Part shown: piece by piece, positions 5,138-5,940 of the stretch | How positions within the stretch are numbered: position 1 is the first letter of the stretch | Layout of the letters: the number at the start of each line of letters is the position of its first letter | NCBI GenBank assembly: GCA_030043175.1 | Contig: JASHYD010001393.1 | Coordinates: 1 to 5,940, forward strand | Direction: 5' to 3' | From: Xanthobacteraceae bacterium | GTDB lineage: Bacteria > Pseudomonadota > Alphaproteobacteria > Rhizobiales > Xanthobacteraceae | Length of the DNA stretch: 5,940 nt | The notes under the pieces: model-generated | Told to the model about the DNA's origin: nothing | Seen by the model: the letters and a program-made list of their open reading frames with translations, nothing else | Database searches by the model: none | Position numbers and translations under genes: made by a program

Positions 5138-5940
5138 CTATGGTCTCCCCATGATGTGCAGGTGGGCGGAGCGCGTTCCCGCCCACATAATATACGCCCC
5201 CGCATCGCTGTATGTGACTGGCAACCCCGTGGTTTTGGGATCGAACGGCATCATGATCATCCAATGTGAACCGATTGCGAGGGGAGCGCTGGTCTTGTCG
5301 TCGGGATCGGATATGCTGCGCTGCGTCGCGCCCGCAAGCATGTAAGTGATGCGGGGCTTCGAGTTGGTCGTGTAACACGAGGCGGGTTGAGCGACGAATT
5401 GGGGCTTGCCAGGCTGACAGATGAAGTTGTTGTTGCCTTCGCGTAGAACAATTCTGTTGCCTTGCGCGTCAGTTCCCATGATGCGAGCCTGGTCGGTAAT
5501 TTCCTTGGGCCCGGCGGCGATTGCACGCGCCATTTGAATTTCTGACGATTCGACCGACACGGGGCCGCCCTCATCCGGCATGTGAACGGCCACATGTTCC
5601 ATTGGCGCGCCGACCGGCTGCCCCATGATGTGTAGGTGGGCGTATGGCGTGCCGGCCAGCATGATGTACGCGCCAGTGTCCTTGCGCGTGGCCGACAGTC
5701 CTGTCGTCTTCGGATCGAACGGCCACATGATCATCCAATGTGGACCGATCGTGATGGGCGGGCTGGTCTTGTCGGACGGATCCGATACGCTACGCTGCGT
5801 GGCGCCCGAGAGCATGTAGATGATGCCAGGCTCAGCGTTGGTCGGCTTGGCTTTGTGAGAAGCGATATCCGCAATCCACTGTCGCGCCGCCTCGTTCGTA
5901 CACGATGCGGGACGGTTGAGGACTTTTGGGTTGCCAGGTT
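5138..5940 (-). CDS. Uncharacterised protein with two diverged copies of a WMIM-PFDPKTTGL domain (N-terminus cut by window edge)
   Basis: The frame enters from the right edge and ends at 5138, showing 266 residues. It carries two copies of one domain: YMLSGATQRSVSDPSDKTSP... to HLHIMGQP, and YMLAGATQRSISDPDDKTSA... to HLHIMGRP, identical at 51 of 68 aligned positions. Strongly conserved parts are HWMIM-PFDPKTTGL, GAYIM-AGT and AHLHIMG. Between them lies a 90-residue stretch with SSEIQMARAIAAGPKEITDQ, GTDAQGNRIVLREGNNNF and CQPGKP...PASC, the last matching PGNP...PASC before copy 1. Each unit thus seems to have a lead-in with Cys, then the core; paired Cys suggest an exported protein, but the signal peptide, if any, is outside the window. 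I recall single-copy relatives in Bradyrhizobium annotated only as hypothetical. The start at 5815 sometimes implied by the first Met is internal, since the frame stays open and homologous upstream. Function unknown. Confidence 0.85.
   Translation of the reverse strand, partial: PGNPKVLNRPASCTNEAARQWIADIASHKAKPTNAEPGIIYMLSGATQRSVSDPSDKTSPPITIGPHWMIMWPFDPKTTGLSATRKDTGAYIMLAGTPYAHLHIMGQPVGAPMEHVAVHMPDEGGPVSVESSEIQMARAIAAGPKEITDQARIMGTDAQGNRIVLREGNNNFICQPGKPQFVAQPASCYTTNSKPRITYMLAGATQRSISDPDDKTSAPLAIGSHWMIMMPFDPKTTGLPVTYSDAGAYIMWAGTRSAHLHIMGRP
5141..5344 (-). repeat. Domain copy 2 of the duplicated protein
   Basis: This encodes 68 residues, ending at the stop codon. It matches the copy at 5615-5818 at 51 of 68 residues with no gap in the core. 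Just upstream it lacks 17 residues (51 bases, the segment around EAARQWIADIASHKA) present before copy 1, an in-frame deletion or insertion between the copies. Confidence 0.9.
5615..5818 (-). repeat. Domain copy 1 of the duplicated protein
   Basis: This encodes 68 residues and lies 474 bases (158 codons) from copy 2. Where copy 2 ends with HIMGRP and a stop, this copy ends with HIMGQP and runs on into a 90-residue linker, as if the stop of an ancestral single-domain gene was lost or the unit was duplicated within the gene. Confidence 0.9.

Noticed and set aside
5151..5819. Two similar 64-residue plus-strand frames (5151-5345 and 5625-5819)
   Set aside because: Their similarity simply reflects the duplicated domain on the minus strand read antisense.
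1..5940. CRISPR array, prophage, toxin-antitoxin or defence system
   Set aside because: I looked for spaced repeats, integrase or transposase motifs, and paired small genes, and saw none that could be supported.

Overview
The window reads as chromosomal DNA of a GC-rich alphaproteobacterium, most likely Bradyrhizobium or a relative in the Nitrobacteraceae. That assignment rests on recognising protein families from memory: an SleB-type hydrolase with a GEVTG-type linker, a WMIM-PFDPKTTGL repeat protein and a small secreted protein with a DPDPN-RFE tail. No 16S, tRNA or other marker gene is present. There are four protein genes I would defend, two of them cut by the window edges, and roughly half of the sequence has no convincing gene.

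Layout. 1-1055 (minus strand, runs off the left edge): exported protein of a widespread uncharacterised family, with a good ribosome binding site and signal peptide. 1056-2017: no convincing gene; it holds a perfect 10-bp-stem hairpin, a 15-bp direct repeat and possible repeat-derived sequence. 2018-2344 (minus): small exported protein with a CxxC motif and a 7-bp inverted repeat in its leader. 2401-3558: no convincing gene; it holds a terminator- or attenuator-like inverted repeat and a 14-bp tandem duplication, and looks decayed. 3559-4836 (plus): SleB-type cell wall hydrolase with an N-terminal membrane anchor, whose middle section looks frame-disturbed. 4837-5137: convergent intergenic stretch with a possible coding remnant. 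5138-5940 (minus, runs off the right edge): uncharacterised protein built from two diverged copies of one domain.

The genes do not form an operon. They are separated by long gaps and the hydrolase lies opposite to its neighbours. The shared theme is the cell envelope: two proteins have clear signal peptides, the hydrolase is predicted to be membrane-anchored and to act on peptidoglycan, and the duplicated protein carries paired cysteines compatible with export. I see no defence system, CRISPR array, phage module, integrase or intact transposase. The most notable item is the internally duplicated protein at the right edge; the next is the likely hybrid or frameshifted state of the hydrolase gene.
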